From the NCBI GenBank assembly GCA_029531795.1, contig JAPEIS010000002.1, positions 3,038,001-3,102,000 of the forward strand: a stretch of DNA of 64,000 nucleotides, in the 5' to 3' direction. The position numbers were made by a program, and so were the translations under genes. Positions within the stretch are counted from its first letter, which is position 1, and the number at the start of each line of letters is the position of its first letter. Shown here in pieces: positions 24,030 to 35,278 of the stretch. Under the pieces are notes generated by a model that saw nothing but the letters and a program-made list of their open reading frames with translations, was not told the origin of the DNA and did no database searches. The DNA comes from Sclerotinia nivalis. Lineage: Eukaryota > Ascomycota > Leotiomycetes > Helotiales > Sclerotiniaceae.

Positions 24030-24701
24030 TGTGAAGACGATGTCATGAATAGCAGCAATATATAGAAGAGAAGGAGTTGATAATAGAGAAACCTGTTGGA
24101 AGAGAACAATATGCCTGAGATGTCACCCAAATAGTATCTAGACCCATCACATGCGAGCACGCACTAAATTCAGGGTGAGCTGGCGTGCTATAGAGGCAGG
24201 AGGCAGGAATTGAGTCAGGAATTGAGTCAGTAATGATTACGTAATCTCCTATCAGAGCCAGCACTATAAATAATTGTTTCAGTAATAGGTAGGTAGTTAG
24301 CTTTTCAATACCCCTTGAGCGCCAAAGTAAGACAAATACAAGGAGAAAAAGGAACATGTGATGATGTTTTAAACGGTACATTAAAAAAAATCGGAATAGG
24401 AGGATCTTATTTGCAGGCGCTGAAACATTTTGAGGTTACACATGCGACAGTACGTACCAGTAGGCGGACTCCCTGTCTATCAGTAATATCAGTAATTGAT
24501 ATCTTATCAGATGGGTGAGATAAGATCCCCTTCATCCATGTAGGTACCGGTACCGGTATGGTATTAACTTCACAAACCCCACTTCATCTCATTAACATAA
24601 TTCCAACGAGATTCTTCATCAATTGATTCTTTACCATACAAAATCATAACGGCATATCTACAATACTACTTCAAACGTAGGAAAGAAAGTGTATCAAAAC
24701 A
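24030..24701. promoter_or_regulatory. divergent promoter region cystinosin / F-box-like gene
   Basis: 672 bp between divergent starts. It contains a short tandem GGTACC/GGTACCGGTA repeat at 24542-24558 (several overlapping GGTACC palindromes). A 112-codon minus frame (24043-24381) is judged non-coding. Confidence 0.4.
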
Positions 24702-25304
24702 ATGCCGCCACTTACATTTCTTGATCTCCCAGGAGAGATTCGTAATCAAATCTACCATTTACTTCTCGTCATCCGACCCATCTCAATTCCCCGTCCTCTC
24801 TTAACTGACCCACCAATATGTCCACAAATATTATCCGTATGCCGAAAAGTTCACGATGAAGCCGAACAAGTCCTTTACGGTTGCAATGTTTTTATAGCCC
24901 ACGCCAATCTCCTAACGGGCCTGCCACGCCTGCGTTGGCATTATGATCCTATCAGCTCGTCTAGAGTGATATCGATTATTAAGAAATACTACATTGTTGT
25001 GCGGTTGGATTGCGATCCGAATTTCTCTGCGGGGAAAGCCAGGGATGCCTTTAGCGGGATGGAAGAATTGACAATAAGGGTTGAGCAATCTGCATACAGG
25101 GGCTCGGGCTCGGATTACAAGGCGTTGAGACTCTTTGAGGATGTCAGAGGAGTGAAGGAAACGAACGTTTCTGGGAGTGTAACCGGCTTCCCTGTGTATG
25201 TTGAATGGTTGAAGGATGTGATGAAGATGCCAGGAGATGCTCATATTCTTCCATTTGAAGGTAGAAAGATGGAATCATTGAATTTCTCTGGGCTGGGAAT
25301 TTAA
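24702..25304 (+). CDS. short fungal F-box-like (LPxEIRxxIY) protein
   Basis: The 200-residue intron-free protein begins MPPLTFLDLPGEIRNQIYHLLLV, the hallmark of the large fungal family with an N-terminal F-box-like/2EXR-type domain. Then comes ICPQILSVCRKVHDEAEQVLYGCNVF, its conserved second block. The start at 24702 is in a good A-rich context (aaaacaATG). The rest is poorly conserved. In F-box proteins such a domain recruits substrates to SCF ubiquitin ligases; whether this subfamily binds Skp1 is unknown. It lies upstream of two longer related genes (26727, 29987) but is not a close copy of them. Confidence 0.75.
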   Translation: MPPLTFLDLPGEIRNQIYHLLLVIRPISIPRPLLTDPPICPQILSVCRKVHDEAEQVLYGCNVFIAHANLLTGLPRLRWHYDPISSSRVISIIKKYYIVVRLDCDPNFSAGKARDAFSGMEELTIRVEQSAYRGSGSDYKALRLFEDVRGVKETNVSGSVTGFPVYVEWLKDVMKMPGDAHILPFEGRKMESLNFSGLGI

Positions 25305-26726
25305 GAAATTGTGTCCAGTTTGTATTCATTAGAGGTGAATCTGCAAAAGACTTGGGCTGATGGCAGATTACAAATGATCAAACACACAATATGGTACCTT
25401 CACAAAGTACCTGAGCTGGTAGCGCTTCGTTGAGTAATTTTTGCTCATTTTCACGAAAACTTGCGTACGGAAACTTGCATATGGGGACTTGGCAACTTGC
25501 ATACTATCTACATGTCAAGCCAGTCAAACCATGAAGTTTGTTTGGCATCAGTGTGTTGCATCTTCTTCAATCGAGGACCCCATATTCAAGATGTATTGGA
25601 TGAAATATTTATGTTTTTGAGCTTGTGCCAAGTTCATGCAATAGAGGGGTCATGTTGATATCAGTTGATTGAATCTATGGCAGTCTAGTGTGGGATTTCC
25701 AATGGATTTTTAAGGATCAAGGTTTGAAACTTTCAAATATTCATTGTTGGAAGCAGAACACCAGCACGGTATGGCAGCAGGCTTGATGTAATTATTTCTT
25801 TCAATACAAAGATATCTACATAATGTAGCAGTGCTTCAACTTGGTTAATGCAGTTCCTCGCGATAAATACTATTCCGAATATCCAAACCTAACTAAGTTT
25901 CTTGGCTCAAAATGAAGTCAATCTTTCAAATGTATTCAGATTTCTTAAAGAATTGTATTTCACAACTTTCGGATGAATGGTATCTCCAGATAAGTTGAAG
26001 GCTTTTTGATGACATAGCCTTTTGAAGGAGTTGAGCCCCTCAGATAAATTGAATCTTCCAAATGATTTGATCATTCAGATGAGCTTCAGTGTCTAAATTA
26101 CCAAACTTCAAATACAATTCGTTATCACCAAATCCGGAAAATAATTTATCCAACATAAGCACTCCAGACTGGGTGCAATGAATATTTCCCATTCACCTTA
26201 CAAAGTACGATATCAATTGGTTTACTTTTAAAATTACGATTAAATCGGAAATCTCCAGTGATGAGATGGAAAGGGCTCTCAGAATCATTTCCTTCGCTCT
26301 TGCTCTCAAAACTCGGGGTCTTCCTTTCTTCTTTTCAAATCGCCTTTTTGAGTCTTTCCTGGGGAATTATCTCGATTTTTGAATCATCTCCTTGGTTGTT
26401 TTGTGTGGAACTCGGTCTCTGTTTGGATTTCTTTCGATTTCCTGGAGGCTGGTTACACTGTTTTGAGAGGTCTCCTAGATTCTTTCCTGGGAGTTATCTC
26501 TCTTTTTGATCATCTCCTTGATTCCTTCCTGCAGGGCTCTTTCGCAAAATTGTCTGCATAACCACAAACACGACTACTGCAATCAAACTCCTTTCAATCC
26601 ACAAACATCATCCAACGAATCATTCTTCCAAAAAAAAACTAGAAATTGAAAAAGGGGCTTCAGCGTCAGGCCTTTAGTCGCGGGTTATTTCAAATATACT
26701 AATTGGGGCTTAGAAACCACCTAAAG
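25305..26726. other. intergenic, diverged T/C-rich repeat
   Basis: 1.4 kb with no gene seen. Between about 26350 and 26530 a unit like TTTCCTGGGGAATTATCTC followed by TTTTTGAATCATCTCCTTG appears twice in diverged form (26356-26397 and 26483-26521). These T-rich stretches create chance open frames (26258-26561). Confidence 0.4.
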
Positions 26727-28463
26727 ATGGATGCGATCATCAATAAGAAGTGTACCTTTTTGGATGAATTTCCTTTTGAAATAAGGTCCCAGATCTACGA
26801 ATGTTTGCTAGTCAAGAAAATTTTGGGTACGGCACAGTCTGTAACCAAGATATCGCGTTTTGGAGCGGACTTAAAATACGATTTATGCCCAGAGGTATTG
26901 AGACTCTGCCATCAAATTTACGACGAAGCTCTACCTATTTTGTACGGAAAGAATACGTTCTATATCGCGTGCTTTCGAGTGGATAACCACCCTGTTTTCG
27001 ATCACACATTTGATGACGATTCTCAAAAGGATTATGAAAGTGATGGTGTGGTGGGTGGTGCAATGCTCGTTGAAGGTCCTCAGGTGGAGTTGTGTCCTCT
27101 CACAAGATACGAAAACGATAAAACAGTGGTACCATTTCCAGTTCCAGACCTCTGTCATTACATCACCGTGCCTAGGGTCCGAAATTGGCGCGTGGTGGTT
27201 AGCAGACTCAGAAATCCTGGCGGTAACTGGGATCCAACATGGTCCTTGATGGACCTTTGTCTTTCTATTAGTGCCAAACCTCCAACCTCTCTAGAAGTAT
27301 TGATTCTTCCTTGTGGCCTGGACCATAGTCAGGGCGACAATTATGCCTTCTGGGGGTGTGATGGCGTTTTAAGTCCTGTGAGACTGCTCCGCAATCTCCA
27401 AAAATGTGTCATCAAAGAAGCCTATGCAACGGACGTTCCTGATATCATTCGACTTGCTGATGATGAGGTGATGGAGAGTCTAAGGAACGAAGAGGAAGGT
27501 ATTGATTGGGAAATTCCTACAGATTTGAAGACGGAAATAGAAACACTTGTGACGAGTCAGGAACCTATCGATCTACGTCACATGATGCATAAATCTCTCA
27601 CTACTTATGCACAAGCATTCGAGCGATATCGACCATATAAGATGCAAATGGGGTTGAGACGAGAAGATGTCAATCAGATTGACAATAGGGATATAGAGTA
27701 TGGCGAATTTCTCGACGCAAGTGCCTTCAACCCCTTCATTATTCCAACCATGCATCCAGTTGAATATGACCTCCGAATTTGCAAAGAGGCATCGGTTGAC
27801 TTAGAGGAGGAAGAAGACACTTTTAAACCGCACCGTCGAAACGCTCTTACATATCTCGAGCGCCAATGGACCCGGATCGAAAATGCCAATCGTGCAATAA
27901 CAGAATTTATCAAACAAGAAAAAGTCCCCGGCGGATTGTTCGACATAGCTGAAAGAGCAAAAGAACAATCAAAATTCTCCACCAACGCGTTCCAAATCCA
28001 TGATCACGAGAAACAGCATAAACTATGTCTTGCGATGGTCTACCTAGAAGATTACGCGGCATCCTTCAAAAGAGACCTCACCCATACAATCCGCGCGCAA
28101 ATCTTCTCCAACCGTCGTCTCTTCGAAAGCCACTACGATCTCCCACGCGACCGTCTAATCACTCAAATCGCAAGAGAAATCGAAGTGGGCAAAATCCGTT
28201 ACTTTATAAGTAAATTCAGCACGGCAGTTAATATGTGCGATGAACAATATCTCGAGATCCTAACAGCGAGGAAAAAACTCTTCGAATTCGATGGATTGGG
28301 TCAATTAGAATGTGGGGATTTTGATACGAAATTGGGTTTCTCGTTGGATATGATTGATTGGAGTGTTAATGAACCGAATCTTACGCCGTATCGTCGCTTG
28401 TGGTCGGATTCGGATGAGGATGAGGATTATGATGGGGATGGTGATGTTGGTGATGAGATGTGA
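26727..28463 (+). CDS. F-box-like family protein with long helical C-terminal domain
   Basis: 578 residues, intron-free. The first ATG is 26727; the frame upstream has no other ATG. The N-terminus FLDEFPFEIRSQIYECLLVKK and the block LCPEVLRLCHQIYDEALPILYGKNTFYI define the fungal F-box-like/2EXR-type domain (residues ~10-90). Residues ~280-560 form a second, helical domain starting LTTYAQAFERYRPYKMQMG and including YLERQWTRIENANRAITEFI and VDWSVN-like WSVNEPNLTPYRRL, ending in an acidic tail (DSDEDEDYDGDGD). This second domain is shared with the gene at 29987 and the broken copy at 61536-63258. Function unknown. A local duplicated family is likely. Confidence 0.8.
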   Translation: MDAIINKKCTFLDEFPFEIRSQIYECLLVKKILGTAQSVTKISRFGADLKYDLCPEVLRLCHQIYDEALPILYGKNTFYIACFRVDNHPVFDHTFDDDSQKDYESDGVVGGAMLVEGPQVELCPLTRYENDKTVVPFPVPDLCHYITVPRVRNWRVVVSRLRNPGGNWDPTWSLMDLCLSISAKPPTSLEVLILPCGLDHSQGDNYAFWGCDGVLSPVRLLRNLQKCVIKEAYATDVPDIIRLADDEVMESLRNEEEGIDWEIPTDLKTEIETLVTSQEPIDLRHMMHKSLTTYAQAFERYRPYKMQMGLRREDVNQIDNRDIEYGEFLDASAFNPFIIPTMHPVEYDLRICKEASVDLEEEEDTFKPHRRNALTYLERQWTRIENANRAITEFIKQEKVPGGLFDIAERAKEQSKFSTNAFQIHDHEKQHKLCLAMVYLEDYAASFKRDLTHTIRAQIFSNRRLFESHYDLPRDRLITQIAREIEVGKIRYFISKFSTAVNMCDEQYLEILTARKKLFEFDGLGQLECGDFDTKLGFSLDMIDWSVNEPNLTPYRRLWSDSDEDEDYDGDGDVGDEM

Positions 28464-29986
28464 TGTGATGGGTTTGGGGGTTGCTTCTGTGTAGATAGCG
28501 TGGGTTTGGGTCGTGTACTGTACTGGTTTGGATGATTGGTAGTTGTAGAATAAGAATACGAAGCGGATCTGGTTCTTTTTGTGCTCTGCTCTGTTATCTG
28601 CTTTGCTTTGTGTTTGTTCAAGCTATTTTACTCGAGTACATATTTGAAAATCATATTTATTTGCACCTTTCGCACGAATTTCATGGAATTCTGTGGGGGC
28701 AGGGGGACATATGGGAGTGTGATTCTTGATACACGTACGAAAGAATGTGTGATTTGATGTGAGAGTGGGAAATAAATGATGAATGGGGTATCGGATTGAT
28801 ATCTGGAAGTTTGAAATCTTCAAGTGAAGAGCGGTTCAAGTTTATGACATAGACATTGATTTGGAAGCTAATTATACTATTTTTGCGTCAACTCCCCTCC
28901 ACCCCATTTTTCGGGTTAGGTAATCAACCCCGTGTGAGGATTCTACTAAACACAGGTATATTGTCCCTCAACCCTTCCCGCGCCAGCTCGTGCTTCATGG
29001 TAAGTCTTACTTCCATCCACCGCTCTATTTTCTATCTTCCCTTGGGGTTTAGAACGTTTGGTATGCCCCCTGCCCCCCTCTGTTGGTGAAATACCATGTG
29101 TCGTAGGGCTCATAGACTTTGCTTACCTTGCTTTGGCTCTTTTTCTGCTTTGGCTCTTTTTCTTCTTTAGTGTTTGGATTTTTGTTTTGGTGTTCCTTTC
29201 TTCGATTCGGTTTTCTTCGGTTTGGTATTTTTGCTCTGACTCTTGCTTTTATTCAGATAGCCTTTCTTGTCTATTATCGTTCTCTTGCCCCGAAATACCT
29301 GTCTTATCAGCCCCCTGCTCTTTTCCAAACTTCCTCTCTTGCCCAATCCTTTTCTGTTCTTCAATCAAAAGTGTGGCTGCTACTCCCGATAGTTTAAGTA
29401 ATTTTTTCTTTCCAGCTAACCACACATGTCATCCATGCATGATATATGAGCTGATGCTTTATATCTTCTTGTTTTGCAGCTAGCTTTACAGTTATTGTCT
29501 AGCTACTATTTTAGTATACTCACAGAAACTCATGATATCTACTTCATCGGCAGCAAATGAGCTTACCTCAAGTGGGTGGGTAATTAGACGATATTCTAGT
29601 GACCATGAGTGAATAAAACATTGGATATGCAGATGATCAAATGTATGATTCATGGTTGTAAACTGTCTAGCACAACCTACCGATAAATATTCACACGTCT
29701 TTCTAATTCCACTTCTCATTTTGACAAAATGTCCCCTATGATTCACTTTAAAGTCGAATATGCAGGTGTGAATGAGATTATGCTTGGGCGAAGTAAAAAT
29801 CATACATGCAAACACCCCGAAGGTGTGGTCTAGACACATTGAATCTCTGCAAAAAGTCAGAAGGTGGAGAGAGTAATAATCAGCGACATTGAGCTTTCGA
29901 AGTTTTGGGGGAAATGGAATCTCTCTCCTTTTTGCAGAGAGATCTGTAATGCTTCGTTACCGCCAATATCTTTGGGAATTCTCATC
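28464..29986. other. intergenic between family copies; no N-terminal domain found
   Basis: 1.5 kb. I looked here for the F-box-like N-terminal part that the next gene lacks and did not find an LPxEIRxxIY block on the plus strand. The stretch 29105-29400 is T-rich (repeated TTTGGCTCTTTTTC) and gives chance hydrophobic frames, which I reject as genes. From 29864 the frame of the next gene is open but has no ATG until 29987. Confidence 0.4.
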
Positions 29987-31216
29987 ATGTCAGAGGAGGG
30001 AACAGGGGCAATACCCGTTGCAAAACTCTCGAGACATGGAAGGAAGAAGAAGAGATCGGTTGTAGGACTAGTCCAAGTTCTGCGTATTTTGAGAAACGTC
30101 GGCCAATTACGATTCGCTAATGCAAAAGCAGCTGATTGCCTTAAGTTCTATGAAGATCACCCAGATGAAATAACATTCCGCAAGATGGAACATACTCTGG
30201 AGGCCGCTTCCTACCATCCGATTCCTATATCATTGCAGGCTGAACCCAAATCTCTAGTAGCCGGAAACTCTCCAGTTGAGCTGTTATGCAATATGAATCA
30301 GTGTCTACTGAATTATGCTCAAACATACGAACGCTACAAACCTTACAGAGACGACATGGGTATAAATAGTTCCAAATATGAAATAACCCTACACGGTCTC
30401 TCTCAGTTTGGTAGATATTTCCAGGGACAGTCTTATGGCGATCCTCGACCGCCAAGAGAATTTTGGTTGAGCCCATATTGGCCTTATTTTGATGTCTATC
30501 CCGATCATGAGCAGCATCTTGTTGAAAGCGGATTGGACAACTGCAACCAAGCGGTCGATGACAATGATGACACCACTTTCAAAGCAAAACGTCGTCTTGT
30601 TCTGCAATATCTAGAGCGCCAGTACCAACGTATCGTAGAGGTATCGAGAGATATACATCGATTCATCAACATACACAAACGCTCCTGTGGTCTACTCGAT
30701 ATAAATAGGGAGATGAAGGTTATTAAATCTTCGTCCGAGCGAATGTCCGAGCGAATGTCTAACGACACCAAGATGCAAGGATATGCAGCAAAAGGCTGTG
30801 TGCTACTCGAAGCTTACGCCGATGCATTGAAGCACGAGTTGACCCTTTCTGCAAAAGTAACAATCGCAAGAATGCGTTCAGAGTTTGAGGGATATTATAG
30901 TTCCAAGCCGAGAGAAATAGCCATTCAAGCTGTGATTGAGGCTATGACTAACACCCAAGATGGTTGGAATTATGATGTATGGGCGGATAATTTCATCACT
31001 GCTTTTGACGACATGGAGAATCAGCTTGAGGAGATACAGGAAGCTCGTAGGGAGCTTTTCAATTGTGATGTTTTGTCGGATTGGGGTTGTGATTTTGATG
31101 TGAAGCTGGGGCAAACGAACAGAAAACGAGTTGATTGGAGTGTTAATGGGCCTGGTGTGGTGTTTTACAGTCGCATGATGCGGGCCGATAATGATGATGA
31201 TGATGAACCTCTCTAG
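29987..31216 (+). CDS. N-terminally shortened paralogue of the 26727 F-box-like protein
   Basis: Reads from ATG 29987 (MSEEGTGAIPVAKLSRHGRKKKR); 409 residues. From about residue 100 it aligns by eye with the C-terminal domain of the 26727 protein. Compare LLNYAQTYERYKPYRDDMGIN with LTTYAQAFERYRPYKMQMGLR, YLERQYQRIVEVSRDIHRFI with YLERQWTRIENANRAITEFI, and VDWSVNGPGVVFYSRMM with IDWSVNEPNLTPYRRLW. The F-box-like N-terminal domain is absent. The open frame extends upstream to 29864 without an ATG, so an upstream exon could exist; otherwise it is a truncated copy. A small in-frame duplication SERMSERMS occurs near 30738-30760. Function unknown. Confidence 0.6.
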   Translation: MSEEGTGAIPVAKLSRHGRKKKRSVVGLVQVLRILRNVGQLRFANAKAADCLKFYEDHPDEITFRKMEHTLEAASYHPIPISLQAEPKSLVAGNSPVELLCNMNQCLLNYAQTYERYKPYRDDMGINSSKYEITLHGLSQFGRYFQGQSYGDPRPPREFWLSPYWPYFDVYPDHEQHLVESGLDNCNQAVDDNDDTTFKAKRRLVLQYLERQYQRIVEVSRDIHRFINIHKRSCGLLDINREMKVIKSSSERMSERMSNDTKMQGYAAKGCVLLEAYADALKHELTLSAKVTIARMRSEFEGYYSSKPREIAIQAVIEAMTNTQDGWNYDVWADNFITAFDDMENQLEEIQEARRELFNCDVLSDWGCDFDVKLGQTNRKRVDWSVNGPGVVFYSRMMRADNDDDDEPL

Positions 31217-32743
31217 GATAGCAAAGCTATGATATATGCGAGAATTAGGCATACAAGACAGGAAGATTTGACGGTCCTCATCCACATTGTCATTTAATTC
31301 AACACCTTCACTCGCAAACTTCTGCGGAGCAAAGCATGCTATGCAGGTAATAGGAGAGATTAGATGAGAATCAAATATCTCACCTTTGTCTGCACAATAC
31401 ACGAGGGCTTCTAATCCCTTTCACGCTCATCTCCCATAACCGCAATGGCCTTTCCCTCGAGCTAGTATATCGTCATGTGTGTAATCCCGATGCATTGGCA
31501 GTAACGTGTAATCATCGAGCAAAACAGCGTGTTTTTAGAAAGGTGTCACAGCGTAATTTAAGTAGGTGGTTAGCTCTGAAGTCCCTTCTATATTTGAATG
31601 GGCGAATAAGATAGCGATAGCTCCGCCAAATCGGGTTTCCTGGTATCTTATCCTCAAAGTCTCTTTGCTAACTCACGAGATATGTCGACATTTGTAGTTC
31701 AACTTTCGCAAGCGTCGTTTGGTGGAGGCTATTGACCGAGTTTTCCCATGATGCATGGAGAGACTCTAGCCCCGCAGACTTGTTCGAGTGTCGAGAATGG
31801 CTTGCCTCCGATATCGAAGGCTGTTCGTTCAGATCAAAGGCCGTATAAATACATCAACCATGTATACAGATCGAATGAATCGGATAAGTCTCGATTGGCA
31901 ATCACTTCATATAATAATTGACTTCATATGATCAACGGATGTTAGCATTAAACCTCCTCATTCTGCCAAAGCGGTGTAGGCTGATTGATATTCTGCTGCA
32001 AAGGCGGTGGGTGTTTCAACTTTACCTTTTCGGAATAAAATCCACAAATCATCCTTATTCCCAGTCGATGCATTTATCAGAAAGTCAGTCCAGAAGTACG
32101 CTAAAATTCGTCCTTCATCTTCTGTCTGTCCTCAGATGTGCAACATAAACGTTGAAAGAATAACACGTGATAAGTGACCGCTTCGGGCAGAATTATTGGC
32201 ACTTAAGATGGTTTACATAAGCACCGACTCCTCGTTTCCCTCCACCCCTTTTGTTTCTAACATCACATTAGATCGCCCTACAGTGCTAAATATCACCCAA
32301 AGATCCTTCGTCTTTCCGTCAAATAAAATTAGCCCTCCCTGGTAAAAGCTTCCATCATCTGAACTATCGCAAAGCTGCGAACAATGAGAATCTCAAAACC
32401 ACCTTTCCGTTTTCGGAATTTTCACGCGGGAAGCCCTGTGACTGGTTGCGGAAGTTTGTTTCTTTGTCTGCAAACATGCTTATCGTTGATTCTCCTGCCA
32501 TATATTCTTGATGTATAGGCGCTCGAGCTGAGATGAAGCGTCTATTTGTACGTGTGACCCTGTCTGATTAGTTTTTCAAGCTTCTCGTCTCACGCGACGA
32601 ATTTCTCAGTCTATGTTCCATGGAAAAACACTCATATATTGTCGGGATTTGCTACAAGAGTCAGCTATTTTAATGTTGTAGTGCTACATCATATGCGATA
32701 ATTACATCTTTCGCCAGCAGCTTCATTTCACAGCCAACACCCC
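31217..32743. other. intergenic, no gene seen
   Basis: 1.5 kb, mixed composition. The only long frames (30878-31402 minus, 31918-32148 plus) overlap a real gene or lack any protein character. No repeat or RNA gene recognised. Confidence 0.4.
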
Positions 32744-33553
32744 ATGATAACCTACCTCCACCCTGAAACCTTCTACGAAGTTTCCTCCATCTCAACCCGC
32801 AGCCCTATCCACATGAATATTGACCTTCGCTTGTCCCAAACCCCTACACAAACCCCCAACTCCATGACCACCATGCTCGGCAAAATCCTCTACCTCCCCC
32901 TCGAAACTCTAACCCACACACTAATCCAACTCTTCGCCATCCTTCTCTTCTTCGCTCTAATCGTCGTAACCTATCTCTTCTACACCATCCGATTCATCTC
33001 CAATCTCACGGGTCTAACATACCTCCTCTATTATCCCTGGAACCAATTTCCCACCATCCTAAAGCGCAAAGCTGCAATAGTCTACGAAGAACGACGTGAA
33101 CTCCGACGACAAAATGCCGAAGCCAGAACCGAAAAACTCCGCGAAAGAAACGAAGTCGGTGAGCGCGAAAGAGCACAAATGCGCGAAGCGATGCGACGAG
33201 TTGCTTGGAAGAGGGGAGTAGGCAAGATGGATTATGGAACTGATTTAGCTGAAGATGCTAAGAGATATCAATCACGACACGGAGACTCGAAATCGAAGTC
33301 TGAATCAGGAGATAAGGACAAATCTGGGGATAAAGATATTGAAGAATGGATAGAAGATGAAGTTTTCATACAAGATCCGCAGGAACTACAAGAAGAACTT
33401 GAAAGATTGGAAAATCGAGCGGATCATGGGAAAAAAGCGGGATATTGGGATGAAGAGGAACAGACGAAGGCGAGGGAGGCGGCGAAGATTTTGTTGAGGA
33501 ACGGGGAGGTGGAGGCATTTCCTAGGTTTGAGGATATGGATACTAGGATGTGA
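32744..33553 (+). CDS. hypothetical single-pass membrane protein with charged coiled-coil tail
   Basis: Function not recognised. 269 residues, intron-free. One strong hydrophobic segment is seen around residues 57-85 (LIQLFAILLFFALIVVTYLFYTI), possibly with a second short one (LTGLTYLLYYPW). A basic, Arg/Glu-rich coiled coil follows (RRELRRQNAEARTEKLRERNEVGERERAQMREAMRR reads as heptads), then a Lys/Ser/Asp repeat and an acidic end. Later Mets (residues 24 and 41) could be the true start; the TM region would be kept. It may be a membrane-anchored scaffold, but this is only inference from shape. Confidence 0.6.
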   Translation: MITYLHPETFYEVSSISTRSPIHMNIDLRLSQTPTQTPNSMTTMLGKILYLPLETLTHTLIQLFAILLFFALIVVTYLFYTIRFISNLTGLTYLLYYPWNQFPTILKRKAAIVYEERRELRRQNAEARTEKLRERNEVGERERAQMREAMRRVAWKRGVGKMDYGTDLAEDAKRYQSRHGDSKSKSESGDKDKSGDKDIEEWIEDEVFIQDPQELQEELERLENRADHGKKAGYWDEEEQTKAREAAKILLRNGEVEAFPRFEDMDTRM

Positions 33554-34264
33554 GGGAGAAGTTAAGGGCAGGGCATATTTGAGATTGAGGGTATGAATAC
33601 GGTGTGATCGGATTGTTTGGAGAACTTAGCGTCGCGGAAAACAAATTGAGTCCTCTAATTTTAGCATGATAGCATAAAACTTTCTTCTATCTACCAGTCC
33701 AGCGATTCTTATTCTTATTATGATACCTCCTACTCAAAACATTTTGTTGCACATCTACCCAACCCTTGGCATCCCCAGAAGAATCTAGAAGTACCATTTC
33801 CAATAGCAATGACATGCAACACATGCATATCAGCCCATTCCAAGCCTCGGCATTTCTAGCACAAGTATAACAGAAAGAAAATTAGATCGATCACCTACCT
33901 ACTATTTCAAACACTGAAAGAACCCCGCTTCATATTTCAGCAATACTTTAGTTTCTTTGTTCTCGGAATTTATGCTCTCCTTTCTCTACCGGATTAAGAT
34001 TATTCATCTAGCTCGCTCCTCTCTTCATTTCTATTCTCTTTTCTTTGAGTTTGGGATGAAAGTATTGTATCTTGTGTTGTGTTTAATTATCTCTAAATAT
34101 TGATTTTACTCAAGATCTTTGCCTCTTGAGATACTGACTCGACTCGGCTTCATAAAATAACTTAACTTAAGAATTGAACTGTCTCATCTAACCCAAACAC
34201 AACGCAATACCAATTGAAACCGAAACATCCAACCAACGGAGCCACCAACCATACCCGCATCAAA
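33554..34264. promoter_or_regulatory. intergenic, upstream of the 34265 gene
   Basis: 711 bp between genes on the same strand. The stretch 34005-34050 is CT-rich, as in many fungal core promoters, and ends about 200 bp before the ATG. Nothing else seen. Confidence 0.4.
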
Positions 34265-35278
34265 ATGTCTTCTTCCGCATTTTCATCTTCCGTCTCTTCC
34301 TCGTCCTCAATCCCAAATCCCTCCCCAACCTCAATCTCAATCTCAACCTCAACACCCATCCCAACCCCCACAACCCGCCACACAGCCTCTCAATCTCTCT
34401 CCCCCTCTCACATCCCAGCAGACACCCCCTCATCCCCCCTCCTACAACAAGCAACTTCAATCCCTGGTATCCCACCACCATCACCTACCACTATTTCCGG
34501 TACGTTAACCATTAACCCTCTTCTCCCAACTCTCTCTATCTACTACCTTCCTTCCTTCCCCCTAAACCTCCTCTTCACACAACCCCCATCCTCAATTCCA
34601 ATACCCCATCCACTAACCTCCCCCCCTCCTCTCATAGTACTCACGCAACTCCAAAACCTCCTCGACATAACCTCCACACTCCTCGGTCTTTTCTTCGTCT
34701 CCCTCCTCACCATCCTCTTCATCTACTGGTCATCCATCTACATACTACGCAAGACACTTGGAATAAAATCTTCCGAGCGAATCGGTGTATGGGGATCATC
34801 CGTTGACGACCAACGCAAAAGAGCCAGCTCGAATGGAGATAAAGACGACGGAAACCAAGGAACAGAAAAGAGAAAAAAAGAAGTGGCATTTAAAAATCCT
34901 CCCCACCCATCTCCCGACAGCGAATCCAGCAAATATGATAAAAAAGCCCAGGAAATCAAACGGAGACTTTCAAGTGTACAATCTACCCCCTCCCAATCCC
35001 AAACAACCCAATCAGCTCAAACACCCTCAAAAGATCTAGAACCAACCCCCATAGCAGGCCTAGGCGCCAAACCGCTCTCCGAAAAAGAAACAATAGCAAA
35101 AATAGCAACAAGTACAGATTACAACGAGATGGGAGAGGCGACGGGGAGAAACCCAGAGGATATTAGGGCGGATGTGGAGTTGGAGTTTCAGAGGGGGGTG
35201 GCGGATGTGAGGGGGGATGTGGATATGGATGCTGATGCGGTGGAGAGGAGGGGTGGGGGGAGTGTTGGGGTTTTGTGA
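34265..35278 (+). CDS. hypothetical Ser/Pro/Thr-rich single-pass membrane protein
   Basis: Function not recognised. 337 residues from the first ATG (34265, context caaaATG). The N-terminal ~130 residues are almost entirely Ser, Pro, Thr and Ile (SSSSIPNPSPTSISISTST), as in heavily glycosylated or disordered regions. One TM helix follows around residues 150-175 (LLGLFFVSLLTILFIYW). A basic juxtamembrane stretch and a hydrophilic tail with SPDSESSKYDKKAQEIKRRLSS come next. It has the same order (TM then charged tail) as the 32744 gene, but I see no sequence match between them. The open frame and base periodicity suggest it is real. Confidence 0.55.
   Translation: MSSSAFSSSVSSSSSIPNPSPTSISISTSTPIPTPTTRHTASQSLSPSHIPADTPSSPLLQQATSIPGIPPPSPTTISGTLTINPLLPTLSIYYLPSFPLNLLFTQPPSSIPIPHPLTSPPPLIVLTQLQNLLDITSTLLGLFFVSLLTILFIYWSSIYILRKTLGIKSSERIGVWGSSVDDQRKRASSNGDKDDGNQGTEKRKKEVAFKNPPHPSPDSESSKYDKKAQEIKRRLSSVQSTPSQSQTTQSAQTPSKDLEPTPIAGLGAKPLSEKETIAKIATSTDYNEMGEATGRNPEDIRADVELEFQRGVADVRGDVDMDADAVERRGGGSVGVL

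Noticed and set aside
29058..29483. Hydrophobic 141-codon membrane protein
   Set aside because: The hydrophobicity comes from T-rich tandem sequence; no domain, and overlapping frames on both strands are equally open.
34162..34484. Minus-strand Glu/Val-rich frames opposite the 34265 gene
   Set aside because: Mirror of the Ser/Ile repeat codons in the plus-strand gene.
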